DNA from: Hyphomicrobiales bacterium
GTDB taxonomy: Bacteria; Pseudomonadota; Alphaproteobacteria; Rhizobiales; Rhizobiaceae
DNA length: 48,871 nucleotides
Direction: 5' to 3'
NCBI GenBank assembly: GCA_021775495.1
Contig: JAJFHT010000031.1
Coordinates: 1-48,871 of the forward strand
In this document: in pieces, positions 24,936 through 32,967 of the stretch
Numbering within the stretch: position 1 is the stretch's first letter
Layout: the number at the start of each line of letters is the position of its first letter
The notes under the pieces: model-generated
The model's input: the letters and a program-made list of their open reading frames with translations, nothing else
Database searches by the model: none
Told to the model about the DNA's origin: nothing
Position numbers and translations under genes: made by a program

Positions 24936-26005
24936 ACTGAAACCTTTCTGATCCATTGATCGACCGCAACCGCGGAAATGATCAGCAGTCCGATCAGCAG
25001 ATAGGTCCATTGCGGATCCGTTCCGATCAGCCGTAGCCCGAGCGAAAAAACTCCGACGATCAATGCGCCGAACAGCATGCCCAGAATCGACCCGCGACCG
25101 CCAAACAGCGAAATGCCGCCAATCACCACCGCTGTGATGGATTCGATATTGGCAAACTGACCGGCCGTCGGGGAAACCGAACCGATGCGCCCGATCAACG
25201 CCCAGCCGGCCAGCCCGCAAATCAGCCCGGCCAGCACATAGACCGATACCAGTGTCTTTTTGACCTCCACGCCCGACAGCTCGGCCGCCTCGGAGTCATC
25301 ACCGATGGCATAGACGTGCCGGCCCCAGGCGGTGTGGTTGAGAATATAGTTCAGTACCAGAACAAGCAGCACCATTGCGATCACGCCATAGGTGAACACG
25401 GCGCCGCCGATTTTTATCTTTTCGCCGAAGAACTGCAGGATTGACGCCTGATTTGCGATGTCCTGGCTGCGAATGGTTTCGTTTGCCGAATAGAGATAAT
25501 TGGCCGCCAGCACGATCTGCCACATGCCGAGAGTTACGATGAAGGGCGGCAGGCGCATCCTGGCAACCAGCGTTCCGTTGATGAAACCGCACAGTGCACC
25601 ACAGGCCAGACCGCAGATAACCGACAGTTCTGGCGGCAGGCCGTATCTGAATGTGAACTGGCCCATTACGACAGAAGACAGCACCATGATGGCGCCGACA
25701 GACAGATCGATACCGGCGGTAAGGATGACCAGCGTCTGGGCAGCGCCGACAAACCCGACAATCGCGACCTGCTGCAAAATCAGCGTCAAGGCGAAGGGCG
25801 AGAAGAATTTTCCGCCAAGAACGATGCCAAAAACCGCAAGTGACGCAATCAGCACAATCAGCGGCACCGCTGCAGGATTGGAATGCAGGACATGCTGGAT
25901 TTTGTTGAGCAGCGACCTCTCGCCAGATTCAAACGAGGCGACATCTGTTGCGCTGTCTGCCAGCACGGTTTCAAAATCGCCGGATGGTCCGGATTCGGCC
26001 ATCAT
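24932..26005 (-). CDS. frcC: Fructose ABC transporter permease FrcC
   Basis: A 357-residue inner-membrane permease of the ribose/xylose/fructose class with about ten hydrophobic segments. The stretch GAAQTLVILTAGIDLSVGAI (about residues 100-120) and the loop before GGISLFGGRGSILGMLFGALI are family hallmarks. A hydrophilic N-terminus of about 40 residues precedes the first helix. It is separated from frcB by a strong stem-loop. Confidence 0.92.
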   Translation of the reverse strand: MMAESGPSGDFETVLADSATDVASFESGERSLLNKIQHVLHSNPAAVPLIVLIASLAVFGIVLGGKFFSPFALTLILQQVAIVGFVGAAQTLVILTAGIDLSVGAIMVLSSVVMGQFTFRYGLPPELSVICGLACGALCGFINGTLVARMRLPPFIVTLGMWQIVLAANYLYSANETIRSQDIANQASILQFFGEKIKIGGAVFTYGVIAMVLLVLVLNYILNHTAWGRHVYAIGDDSEAAELSGVEVKKTLVSVYVLAGLICGLAGWALIGRIGSVSPTAGQFANIESITAVVIGGISLFGGRGSILGMLFGALIVGVFSLGLRLIGTDPQWTYLLIGLLIISAVAVDQWIRKVSV

Positions 26006-26028
26006 GTGCTCCCAGTGTCATTTCAAAC

Positions 26029-26058
26029 ATTTCGGGCGGTTCTTACACCGCCCGAAAT
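26029..26058 (-). terminator. Intercistronic stem-loop between frcB and frcC
   Basis: A perfect 12-bp inverted repeat (ATTTCGGGCGGT with ACCGCCCGAAAT) with a 6-base loop. No T-run follows in the direction of transcription, so it is more likely a partial terminator or a 3'-end protector that raises the binding-protein message above the permease and ATPase messages. Confidence 0.75.
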
Positions 26059-26092
26059 CCAAGCATTTATTGACCAGTCATACCAGATCAAT

Positions 26093-27121
26093 TCAGCCCC
26101 AGCAGCGATCGGTACCTTCTTTGGTATCGATGGAATCGACGCCTGGAGCCGGTTTATCGGTTACCAGTGAAACGCCGGTATCGAAGAAGTCCTTACCTGG
26201 CGTGTTGGCGGGCTTGCTGCCGTCCTTGGCCCATGCAGCAATAGCCTCGACGCCTTTTGACGCCATCAGCAACGGATATTGCTGCGACGTCGCACCAATG
26301 ACGCCTTCCTTGACGTTCTGAACGCCCGGGCAGCCGCCATCGACCGAAACGATCAAGACATCCTTCTCGCGGCCAAGCGCCTTCAGCGCTTCATAGGCAC
26401 CGGCTGCGGCGGGCTCGTTGATCGTGTACACAACATTGATCATCGGGTCTTTGGCAAGCAGGCTTTCCATGGCCTTGCGGCCGCCTTCTTCATTGCCGGA
26501 GGTGATGTCATTTCCGACAATTCGCGGGTCGGTTTCATCGCCCCATTTGTTCGGATCGCCGAGATCGATGCCAAACCCCTTCAGAAAACCCTGGTCGCGC
26601 AACACACCGACGGTCGGCTGACTGACAGCCAGGTCGAGCATGGCGATTTTGGCATCCTTGGCCTTGTCACCCATGGCCGCCGCGGCCCATTTGCCGATCA
26701 ACTCGCCGGCAAGGAAATTGTCAGTCGCAAAAGTGGCATCCGCGGCTGTGATCGGCTCAAGAGGCGTATCCAGCGCAATCACCAGAATGCCCGCGTCACG
26801 CGCCTGCTGAACCGCGGGTACGATACCCTTGGTATCCGACGGCGTCAGCAGGATGCCTTTTGCCCCATCAGCTATGCAGGTTTCGATTGCCGAGACCTGG
26901 GCCTCGTAATCTCCATCCACCTTGCCGGCATATGATTTAAGAGTAATGCCGAGTTCCTCGGCCTTGGCGGTCGCGCCTTCCTTCATTTTGACGAAGAACG
27001 GATTTGTGTCCGTCTTTGTAATCAGACAGGCGGTGATTTCTGCCGCGGCGGGAGATACCGCCATAAACCCCAGCGCTGTCGCACCGATAAGTATGGTCCG
27101 AATAGTAGATAATCTTTTCAT
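26093..27121 (-). CDS. frcB: Fructose-binding periplasmic protein FrcB
   Basis: A 342-residue periplasmic sugar-binding protein (type I fold, RbsB-like). The signal peptide spans about residues 1-27 (ending SPAAA). [37 protein letters not shown] and [19 protein letters not shown] are the conserved segments lining the sugar site. The ATG at 27121 follows GGGAGG. The longer open frame upstream covers the divergent promoter and is not coding. Identity as FrcB rests on the full frcRBCAK context. Confidence 0.92.
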   Translation of the reverse strand: MKRLSTIRTILIGATALGFMAVSPAAAEITACLITKTDTNPFFVKMKEGATAKAEELGITLKSYAGKVDGDYEAQVSAIETCIADGAKGILLTPSDTKGIVPAVQQARDAGILVIALDTPLEPITAADATFATDNFLAGELIGKWAAAAMGDKAKDAKIAMLDLAVSQPTVGVLRDQGFLKGFGIDLGDPNKWGDETDPRIVGNDITSGNEEGGRKAMESLLAKDPMINVVYTINEPAAAGAYEALKALGREKDVLIVSVDGGCPGVQNVKEGVIGATSQQYPLLMASKGVEAIAAWAKDGSKPANTPGKDFFDTGVSLVTDKPAPGVDSIDTKEGTDRCWG

Positions 27122-27214
27122 GATGAACCTCCCAACAAAACAGGTCTTTCTGCGCGCCCAATCGGCGCAATGATGAGCGTTCGCACCATGTCCGGTTGAA
27201 CCGCTCTGGACAGA

Positions 27215-27243
27215 GATAAATCCCAATTGGAGAACGCTGTCAA
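27215..27243 (-). promoter_or_regulatory. Predicted frcB promoter
   Basis: Minus strand TTGACA (27238-27243), a perfect -35, 17-bp spacer, then TTTATC (27215-27220). The -35 forms one arm of the inverted repeat described in the neighbouring operator entry. Confidence 0.6.
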
Positions 27244-27273
27244 TTAATAAATCACTCTGAATTATTATTGACA
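27238..27273. promoter_or_regulatory. Candidate FrcR operator: inverted TGTCAAT...ATTGACA
   Basis: TGTCAATTAATAA (27238-27250) faces TTATTATTGACA (27262-27273), an inverted repeat with one inserted base. Its outer ends are two TTGACA hexamers pointing away from each other: one is the frcB -35, the other could serve frcR. It lies between frcB and frcR, so a ROK repressor bound here could control both. Confidence 0.5.
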
Positions 27274-27347
27274 ATGATTTTTTGCCCACGCATGTTCCAC
27301 CCAAAGCAGTTGGTCTGCTAAGAAGCCTGACAGGGGACAATCTGAGC

Positions 27348-28571
27348 TTGGATTCCGGATCGAATACACAACCGGCGACACGGCTTGAGCGCAATCAACG
27401 TGGCTCAAGCCAGAGCGGTATGCGCGCCTATAATGAGCGTCTGGTCCTATCTCTCGTCCGGCGTCACGGCGCTCTGTCGAAGACCGATATCGCCAAAATG
27501 ACCAGCCTGTCGACACAGACGGTTTCGGTGATCATGCGGCAGCTTGAGGCGGAAGGACTGCTGCTGCGCGGCGACCCGGTCCGCGGCAAGGTCGGCCAGC
27601 CGTCCGTGCCGATGTCGCTGGCTCCGGAAGGGGCGCTGTTTTTTGGCTTGAAAAACGGCCGGCGCAGTGCCGATCTGGTGCTGGTCGATTTCGTCGGGAA
27701 TGTACTGGCGCAGCGGCGAAAGACCTACAATTACCCCTCGCCTCATACCGTCGTCGAATTCACACACACATCCATTGCTGAGATCATGGATGGCCTGTCA
27801 CCCGATCTCAGATCCCGAATTGCCGGTCTTGGAATCGCCACGCCGTTCAGGCTGTGGAGTTGGGCGGAAACCATCGGCGCGCCGGCAAGCGTGATGGATG
27901 CCTGGAGGACAAGTGATATCCGCGCCGACATCGCTTCCCGCTATGATTTTCCGGTTTATCTGCAAAATGACGCGACTGCAGCCTGTGGAGCGGAACTGGT
28001 TTTTGGCGAGGTACAGTCGCTGGCAGATTTCCTGTATTTCTACATCGGCACCTTCATCGGTGGCGGCGTTGTGTTGAACGGCAGTCTTTATACCGGACAC
28101 ACCGGCAATGCCGGCGCTCTTGGACCGATGCCGGTGCGCGATTCATCCGGCTCGACGCGGCAGTTGATCGACGTTGCGTCCATTGTCACGCTGGAGCAGG
28201 CGCTTGAGAAAAACCGGATGGATTCCCATTCCCTCTGGGAGAATCCGGACGGCTGGAATGCCGATCCGCAAATCCTTTCGAAGTGGATAGATGACACTGC
28301 CGACGGGCTTGCGCAGGCAATCGTGGCAGCGGCGTCGCTGATCGATTTCGAAGCCGTGCTGATCGACGGGTGGATTCCGGCCGCAGTCCGCCGGTCGATT
28401 GTCGATGCAACCCGCAACAGCCTGCTTGAGCTCAATCTGGTCGGCATCGATGTGCCAAGCATCAACGAGGGTACCGTTGGCCCGAACGCCAGGGCATTGG
28501 GAGGCGCCAGCCTGCCGCTGTCGGAACGGTTTCTGCTCGACCGGAACGCGGTGTTACAGGGTTTGGGCTAA
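27348..28571 (+). CDS. frcR: ROK-family transcriptional regulator FrcR
   Basis: About 407 residues from a TTG at 27348 (GGGG 11 bases upstream); ATG at 27420 is the first conventional alternative. An N-terminal winged helix ([23 protein letters not shown], with [17 protein letters not shown] as recognition helix) is followed by a ROK sugar-kinase-like domain. The ROK sugar-binding region appears in [18 protein letters not shown]. The cysteine-rich zinc motif typical of ROK kinases is not present, which fits a regulator. It is divergent from frcBCAK, as in S. meliloti, and presumably senses fructose or its phosphate. Confidence 0.85.
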   Translation: MDSGSNTQPATRLERNQRGSSQSGMRAYNERLVLSLVRRHGALSKTDIAKMTSLSTQTVSVIMRQLEAEGLLLRGDPVRGKVGQPSVPMSLAPEGALFFGLKNGRRSADLVLVDFVGNVLAQRRKTYNYPSPHTVVEFTHTSIAEIMDGLSPDLRSRIAGLGIATPFRLWSWAETIGAPASVMDAWRTSDIRADIASRYDFPVYLQNDATAACGAELVFGEVQSLADFLYFYIGTFIGGGVVLNGSLYTGHTGNAGALGPMPVRDSSGSTRQLIDVASIVTLEQALEKNRMDSHSLWENPDGWNADPQILSKWIDDTADGLAQAIVAAASLIDFEAVLIDGWIPAAVRRSIVDATRNSLLELNLVGIDVPSINEGTVGPNARALGGASLPLSERFLLDRNAVLQGLG

Positions 28572-28613
28572 ACCGGGATTGCCAACCGGTAGTTTTCACA
28601 CCTCCCCTTGGCG

Positions 28614-29303
28614 TCAGGTTCCCTGCAATCGCCTACTGGTATCTTCCTGGTACGAAGGATTGGCTTTTTGGGCAAAAGATCTCCGCCAGCTTTCAGACAA
28701 TTCCGTCAGTTCCGACAGGTCCTGAGCCGTTTGTGTTAGCAGCGAGGTATCGAAGCGGGCATCGATGACAACATCCAACGGCCATTGCGGATTGGGCCGA
28801 AGCAACAGATCCATTTGATCGCCGACCTTGGTTACTCCACCTTCAAGCACCCGGTAGTACCATCCGGTCCGACCGGTTTTCTGGAACCGGGCCGCCATTC
28901 GGCCATCGCCGACATGCAGATTGAGTTTCCAGCAGGGCTGTCGTCCCTGACAGATCTGCACCTTCGCGGTTCCAAGTGTCAGCACATCGCCGAGGCAAAG
29001 ATCCCGTTCAGTCACGCCGGAGGTGGAGATGTTTTCGCCAAAGCAGCCAGGCTGCAGTAGCCCCGTTAGGTCCGGCAACTCAGCGCGCCAGGTTTCCAGA
29101 TGATCTGCCGCATAGTGATGAATTGCCTTTTCTTTTCCCCCGTGGACGGTTCTGTCGGCCTGCACATCGCCGGCAACCCCGTCGGCTCCAATACGAACCG
29201 GCCCCGAAACAGGCTTTTTGCGGATCGCCGAAGGTGCTTTGCCCGGCCAGAGGTGCTCCGGCTTCCCCGAAAACAGGCCAATGATCGTCGCAGGGGATCT
29301 CAT
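28614..29303 (-). CDS. MOSC domain protein (YiiM-like)
   Basis: A 229-residue protein of the MOSC family, related to the molybdenum cofactor sulfurase C-terminus. GPVRIGADGVAGDVQADRTVHGGKEKAIHHYAADH is the start of the beta-strand-rich core, and QGRQPCWKLNLHVG contains the family's conserved cysteine (about residue 123). YiiM relatives bind molybdenum cofactor and reduce N-hydroxylated compounds. The gene starts 15 bp after the MarR-type regulator and is probably in its operon. Confidence 0.88.
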   Translation of the reverse strand: MRSPATIIGLFSGKPEHLWPGKAPSAIRKKPVSGPVRIGADGVAGDVQADRTVHGGKEKAIHHYAADHLETWRAELPDLTGLLQPGCFGENISTSGVTERDLCLGDVLTLGTAKVQICQGRQPCWKLNLHVGDGRMAARFQKTGRTGWYYRVLEGGVTKVGDQMDLLLRPNPQWPLDVVIDARFDTSLLTQTAQDLSELTELSESWRRSFAQKANPSYQEDTSRRLQGT

Positions 29304-29318
29304 TGTCTCATCCCTTGC

Positions 29319-29870
29319 TCAGGCTGCCGTCTGATGCTCATGGCAGATCTGTCCGGTTTCATCAGCAGCAAGAGGTTCCTTCAGTAGAATGCAATATCCG
29401 CCCCTGCCCTGTTTTTGATGGTGGCGGCAATCGCGACATACACCGAATGACCGTTTCCCCCGCGCGGCAAGAGCGGTCCTGATCAACACCCGCAGCGATG
29501 TCGCGAGGTTCTGAAGAATCGGCTCGTCGAGCCTGTCCAGTGCCTGGTCGATGACCGTTGCCGGTACGAGGGCAGTGCGGCCATCATTGGTGACGTCGTA
29601 GGAGATACTTCGCTTGTCGGTATCTGACCGGACCTCGCTGATCAGCCCTTTGCGCGCCAATGCCTTGAGTGTTTGCGAAACGGTACCGCGGGTCGCCGAA
29701 AGGAATTCAGACACTTGCGAGGGCGATCTGGAAAACCGGTTTGCCTTTGCAAGATAGGAAAGCGCGGCCATTTGCGTCGGATTGAGCTCGCCGGCCCAAT
29801 CATCCGCAGCATTGATGCGGCCGAGGCGTTCCATCAGATCTCGAATCTCGTTTTTCGGTTCCCGGGTCAT
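29319..29870 (-). CDS. MarR-type regulator with C-terminal four-cysteine cluster
   Basis: A 183-residue winged-helix regulator. The MarR core (about 1-135) shows NPTQMAALSYL, the recognition helix SATRGTVSQTLKALARKGLI and the wing SDTDKRSISYDVT. The C-terminal extension contains Cys145, Cys148, Cys160 and Cys176 (CRDCRHH, GYC, QICHEH), spaced like a metal or iron-sulfur ligand set. That would make it a redox, metal or NO sensor (inference). There is no Shine-Dalgarno before ATG 29870; a TATTAT -10 ends six bases upstream, so the message is probably leaderless. A GTG nine codons earlier is possible. Confidence 0.82.
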   Translation of the reverse strand: MTREPKNEIRDLMERLGRINAADDWAGELNPTQMAALSYLAKANRFSRSPSQVSEFLSATRGTVSQTLKALARKGLISEVRSDTDKRSISYDVTNDGRTALVPATVIDQALDRLDEPILQNLATSLRVLIRTALAARGKRSFGVCRDCRHHQKQGRGGYCILLKEPLAADETGQICHEHQTAA

Positions 29871-29876
29871 GGCAAT

Positions 29877-29928
29877 ATAATAGCGAGTCAAAATCACTAT
29901 TGCAATAATAGCGACTCGCTACTATTAA
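29877..29928. promoter_or_regulatory. Divergent promoters sharing one palindromic -35
   Basis: A single TTGCAA at 29900-29905, identical on both strands, can act as -35 for two promoters. Leftward: 17 bp to TATTAT (plus-strand 29877-29882) and then the marR-type ATG. Rightward: 17 bp to TATTAA (29923-29928) and then the secreted-protein gene. Both have near-consensus -10 elements and exact 17-bp spacers. Confidence 0.6.
29904..29926. promoter_or_regulatory. Candidate MarR operator (TAGCGA-c-TCGCTA palindrome)
   Basis: A 23-bp palindrome with half-sites AATAATAGCGA and TCGCTACTATT around a central C, one mismatch in eleven pairs. It covers the spacer of the rightward promoter. A second copy of the motif, TAGCGAGTC at 29881-29889, is inversely repeated as GACTCGCTA at 29913-29921, so the leftward promoter is also covered. 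Binding would repress both genes. Confidence 0.65.
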
Positions 29929-29961
29929 TTATCGCCACCGCCAACAAACGGAGATTGAACA

Positions 29962-30711
29962 ATGAACAGAATCACACTGACAGCGAGTGCCCTGGTGCTG
30001 TCCTCCATGGCCGGGGCTGCCGATGGTACTCATGCAACCCATCAAAAGGGTGCTGTCCGCTCGCCGGCTGATCCGGCCAAACTGGCATCCTTTGATATTC
30101 TGGCTGCCCATGTTCATCGGACCGGACGAACCGTCACGTTTCACATGACGACCAACGGGACAGCGGGGGCGGACCGCCCCTCCCCAGTCGGCGACCTGGC
30201 CGGCGCGCCGGTATATGCCTATGTCTGGCCAACCTCCCTGGATCCATCGAGTGTCGGATTTGAAGCCGGAACCGGAATTCTGGCCCTTTCGGCAACCAGC
30301 CATCCCGATTTCGACGACACCCCGCTGTTTGACGAGGACGGCGACGGCGATCCGGCCAATGACGGCAATCGATGGCATAGTCACTGGGTTGTGCTGACCC
30401 CCACCGAAGCCTGTGGTTCGGGCGCCCTTGGTGTGCGGGACATCCCCGAGGGACAGTCTCCGGCCATGCCGGCAACCTGGCCCGGATTGCCGATCTACAT
30501 TGACAGCCCCGGTTACACGCCACTGTTTGATGGCCCGGAAATCAAGCTGACCGTTCCGATGGCAGCGTCTGTAACAAGCGAAGGCCTGTCCTATGACGGT
30601 GTGACGGCTGCGTTGCGGGTCAATGCCAATATTCACGCACCACTGCTGTGTGTCGCCGATGTTTTCGACATTGCCTCCGGCGATCTCAGCCTGCCCGGAA
30701 AGCTCAAATAG
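29962..30711 (+). CDS. Secreted protein of unknown function
   Basis: A 249-residue protein with a signal peptide (about residues 1-20, ending MAGAA) and no family I recognise. The mature part is rich in Asp, Pro and Gly. It contains an acidic loop DEDGDGDPANDG (124-135) that resembles a calcium-binding loop, followed at once by NRWHSHWVVL with two closely spaced histidines (139, 141). Two cysteines (151 and about 229) could form a disulfide in the periplasm. CGGAG precedes the ATG by eight bases. It is divergent from the MarR-type gene and shares its operator, so it is probably the regulator's target. Confidence 0.75.
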   Translation: MNRITLTASALVLSSMAGAADGTHATHQKGAVRSPADPAKLASFDILAAHVHRTGRTVTFHMTTNGTAGADRPSPVGDLAGAPVYAYVWPTSLDPSSVGFEAGTGILALSATSHPDFDDTPLFDEDGDGDPANDGNRWHSHWVVLTPTEACGSGALGVRDIPEGQSPAMPATWPGLPIYIDSPGYTPLFDGPEIKLTVPMAASVTSEGLSYDGVTAALRVNANIHAPLLCVADVFDIASGDLSLPGKLK

Positions 30712-30732
30712 CGGCGTTGCTGCAACCGGGTG

Positions 30733-30761
30733 GTTGACCTGCCCGCAAGGTCATCATAGGA
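30733..30761 (+). promoter_or_regulatory. Possible promoter for the FMN riboswitch transcript
   Basis: TTGACC followed after 17 bp by TAGGAA, located about 40 bp before the riboswitch P1 stem. The -10 is weak; read-through from the upstream gene is the alternative. Confidence 0.3.
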
Positions 30762-30768
30762 AATTGAC

Positions 30769-30795
30769 GGCCCGTACGGTTTCTCCGTGCGGGCC
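30769..30795 (+). terminator. Hairpin after the secreted-protein gene
   Basis: GGCCCGTACGG pairs with CCGTGCGGGCC (one G-T) around a 5-base loop, about 60 bp after the stop codon and just before the riboswitch. No T-run follows, so it may be a rho-independent-like stop of low efficiency or a barrier insulating the riboswitch. Confidence 0.45.
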
Positions 30796-30798
30796 GAT

Positions 30799-30938
30799 AT
30801 TCTCAGGGCGGGGTGAAAGTCCCCACCGGCGGTAAGCACAAAGTGCAAGCCCGCGAGCGCTTTTCCAGCCTTCCGGAAAAGGTCAGCAGATCCGGTGCGA
30901 CTCCGGAGCCGACGGTTACAGTCCGGATGAAAGAGAAT
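30799..30938 (+). promoter_or_regulatory. FMN riboswitch (RFN element)
   Basis: The conserved FMN aptamer is present in full: P1 ATTCTC/GAGAAT (30799-30804 with 30933-30938), AGGGCGGGGTGAAAGTCCCC ACCGGCGGTAAGC, the AGCCCGCGAGCGC segment, GGTCAGCAGATCCGGTG, and CCGACGGTTACAGTCCGGATGAAAGA. A variable stem fills about 30850-30885. Downstream, a GCCGG/CCGGT hairpin and the stretch CCTTTTTT (about 30950-30998) could form the expression platform. It lies about 90 bp upstream of ribN, so high FMN should switch riboflavin uptake off. Confidence 0.95.
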
Positions 30939-31026
30939 GGAATCAATGCGTGGCTGCCGGCTGTTCCGGTCTGCGCGCAATTTCCTTTTTTGCCCTGATT
31001 TGTGAGCGATTTTGAAAGGACCCGCC

Positions 31027-31962
31027 ATGAATCAGTTTATTTCGAATCTCCGATTTTCACCTGCCATTGCCGGCGCTGTCGCCATGATTGCTGCCGGTCT
31101 GATTTTCGCTGTGGTCAATGTTGCCGTCCAGGCGTCTACCATGACCCACGGAATGGCATCCTCCTCCGTCGCCTTCTGGCAATATCTGATTGCCCTGGCG
31201 TTTTCCCTGCCCTGGCTCCTGCGTCACGGCCCCACCGGCTTGAAGACCAAGCAATTAAGTCTGCATATTGTCCGTGTGCTGCTTGCCGCAGCCGGCGTGC
31301 AGATGTGGGTTCTGGGCCTGGCCCATGTCCCAATCTGGCAGGCGATCGCACTCATAATGACATCTCCGTTTTTTGTGGTTGCGGGTGCCGGATTGCTGCT
31401 GAAGGAGAGGGTCGACACAGGCCGCTGGCTGGCGGTCGCGGTCGGCTTTGCTGGTGGCATGATCATTCTCGCACCTTGGTCGGATGAATTCGGCATTGCC
31501 ACTCTTTATCCGCTGGCCGCCGCCGCGTTCTGGGCCTCTGCCTCGTTGATGACCAAAAGGCTGACACGAACCGAAACTGCCGACACAGTGACGGTTTATC
31601 TTTTGCTGCTGCTGACACCCGTGAACGCATCAGTGGCGCTGATCGATGGATTCCAGGCACCTGCGGCTCCGGTTCTCGCCATCGTAGTTGCCGCCGGCGC
31701 CCTCACCTTCCTCGCGCAATATGTCCTTGCACGCGCCTACTGTTCAGCAGATGCGGCTTACCTGCAGCCGTTCGACCACCTGAAACTGCCGTTCAACGTG
31801 CTGCTTGGCTGGATAGTGTTCGGATTTGTCCCGGTTGGCAGCATGTGGCTCGGTGCCACGATGATCATTGCTGCATCGCTGTTCATCGTGCGCCGCGAGA
31901 TGATACTTGAGAAACTGACGGCCGGCACGGCAGCCGCATCGGAGTCAAACGCCGTTCCATAG
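31027..31962 (+). CDS. ribN: Riboflavin transporter RibN (EamA/DMT family)
   Basis: A 311-residue ten-helix transporter with two EamA repeats (about 12-145 and 158-290). The general fold is shared with many metabolite exporters; the assignment to riboflavin import rests on the FMN riboswitch immediately upstream and on known RibN proteins of rhizobia that show this arrangement. The ATG at 31027 has AAAGGA six bases before it; an in-frame ATG five codons upstream lacks a site. It stands alone, without rib biosynthesis genes. Confidence 0.88.
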   Translation: MNQFISNLRFSPAIAGAVAMIAAGLIFAVVNVAVQASTMTHGMASSSVAFWQYLIALAFSLPWLLRHGPTGLKTKQLSLHIVRVLLAAAGVQMWVLGLAHVPIWQAIALIMTSPFFVVAGAGLLLKERVDTGRWLAVAVGFAGGMIILAPWSDEFGIATLYPLAAAAFWASASLMTKRLTRTETADTVTVYLLLLLTPVNASVALIDGFQAPAAPVLAIVVAAGALTFLAQYVLARAYCSADAAYLQPFDHLKLPFNVLLGWIVFGFVPVGSMWLGATMIIAASLFIVRREMILEKLTAGTAAASESNAVP

Positions 31963-32145
31963 CAGGCAGGCGACAACCCGGGATTGTAATCTTACACACG
32001 GCTGTTTCGTGAACACGGTTCTGCGGGACAATCGCGCGTGGCTCCATCTCAATTCGGACGCGCTCGCCGAACCATAGGCGGTATATGGCAGGCACGTCCG
32101 TTCTTCTCACCCGGACATCCTATGGATTTAGGCATTACACCGAAC
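31963..32145. other. Intergenic, nothing recognised
   Basis: The 183 bp between the convergent ribN and the FadR-type regulator hold no gene or RNA I can support. Several short inverted repeats exist but none is followed by a T-run. Confidence 0.5.
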
Positions 32146-32967
32146 TCAGCGCGAATGGTTTTCCCAACTCAGGAAACCTTTTGTGACGATCGCTTCCTGT
32201 GCTTCCATCAGACGTTTTGCCGATGCCATATGCGCCTTCATTATTGAAGCTGCTGCACCCGCATCATTGGATTGGAATGCCTCGATCAACTGGGCCTGGT
32301 AGGAAAGCCCTCGCTCGCGGAGTTCCGGATTCGGACGGCTGTAGATCTTTCGACAGACAGCCAGATCTTTCAACAGAGACACGAGAAAGCTACAGACAAA
32401 TCCGAGCAGTTTATTTGTCGAAAATTCTGCAAGGCGCTCATGAAACTCCAGCTCTGCAATGCGCTGCCGCTGTTCTTCGTCAATGGTCGCGGGAGGGTGA
32501 TCGTAGACCACCATGGTTTGTTTCAGAACGGCAATTTCAGGTTCGCCGAGCCGTGTTGCCAGTTCCGCGGCAAGTTCCGGTTCCAGCGACATCCGCAACT
32601 CATAAATGTCGCCAATCGAAAGATCCTTGAAAAAGAAATGTGTTGCCAACAGCGCTCGGGCACGCCCGGCCGGCATTTCAGTGATGAATGCGCCGCCGCC
32701 CGGGCCGGTTCGCGTCTGCACGAGCCCCTGTGTTTCAAGTATCTTGAGCGCTTCGCGAATTGTGCCCTTGCTGACACCGAAAGTCTTGATGAGATCGGGT
32801 TCCTGAGGGAGTCGGTCACCCGGCGCTTTTCGCTGCTCGGCGATCCATTCCTTGATCGATTCAGAGACTTCCCCGGGACGATTCAGCCCCTTCACCTTTG
32901 GGCTATCTTTCCCGGCGGCCGTTTTCGATCGGGTGGAAGCAAGCTGATTGATGTTCAAGTCCGTCAT
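32146..32967 (-). CDS. GntR-type regulator, FadR subfamily
   Basis: A 273-residue regulator. The winged-helix domain (about 35-105) shows PGDRLPQEPDLIKTFGVSKGTIREALKILETQGLV and a GGGAFI wing. The FCD effector domain fills the remainder (about 115-260): DIYELRMSLEPELA, then FHERLAEFSTNKLL with the metal/effector histidine. An unusual hydrophilic 30-residue N-terminal tail precedes the DNA-binding part. The start codon lies 65 bp inside the preceding ATPase gene, so it is the last gene of the dpp-like row. It probably binds the TTTATCATGA sites in front of the binding-protein gene and responds to the transported substrate. Confidence 0.88.
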   Translation of the reverse strand: MTDLNINQLASTRSKTAAGKDSPKVKGLNRPGEVSESIKEWIAEQRKAPGDRLPQEPDLIKTFGVSKGTIREALKILETQGLVQTRTGPGGGAFITEMPAGRARALLATHFFFKDLSIGDIYELRMSLEPELAAELATRLGEPEIAVLKQTMVVYDHPPATIDEEQRQRIAELEFHERLAEFSTNKLLGFVCSFLVSLLKDLAVCRKIYSRPNPELRERGLSYQAQLIEAFQSNDAGAAASIMKAHMASAKRLMEAQEAIVTKGFLSWENHSR

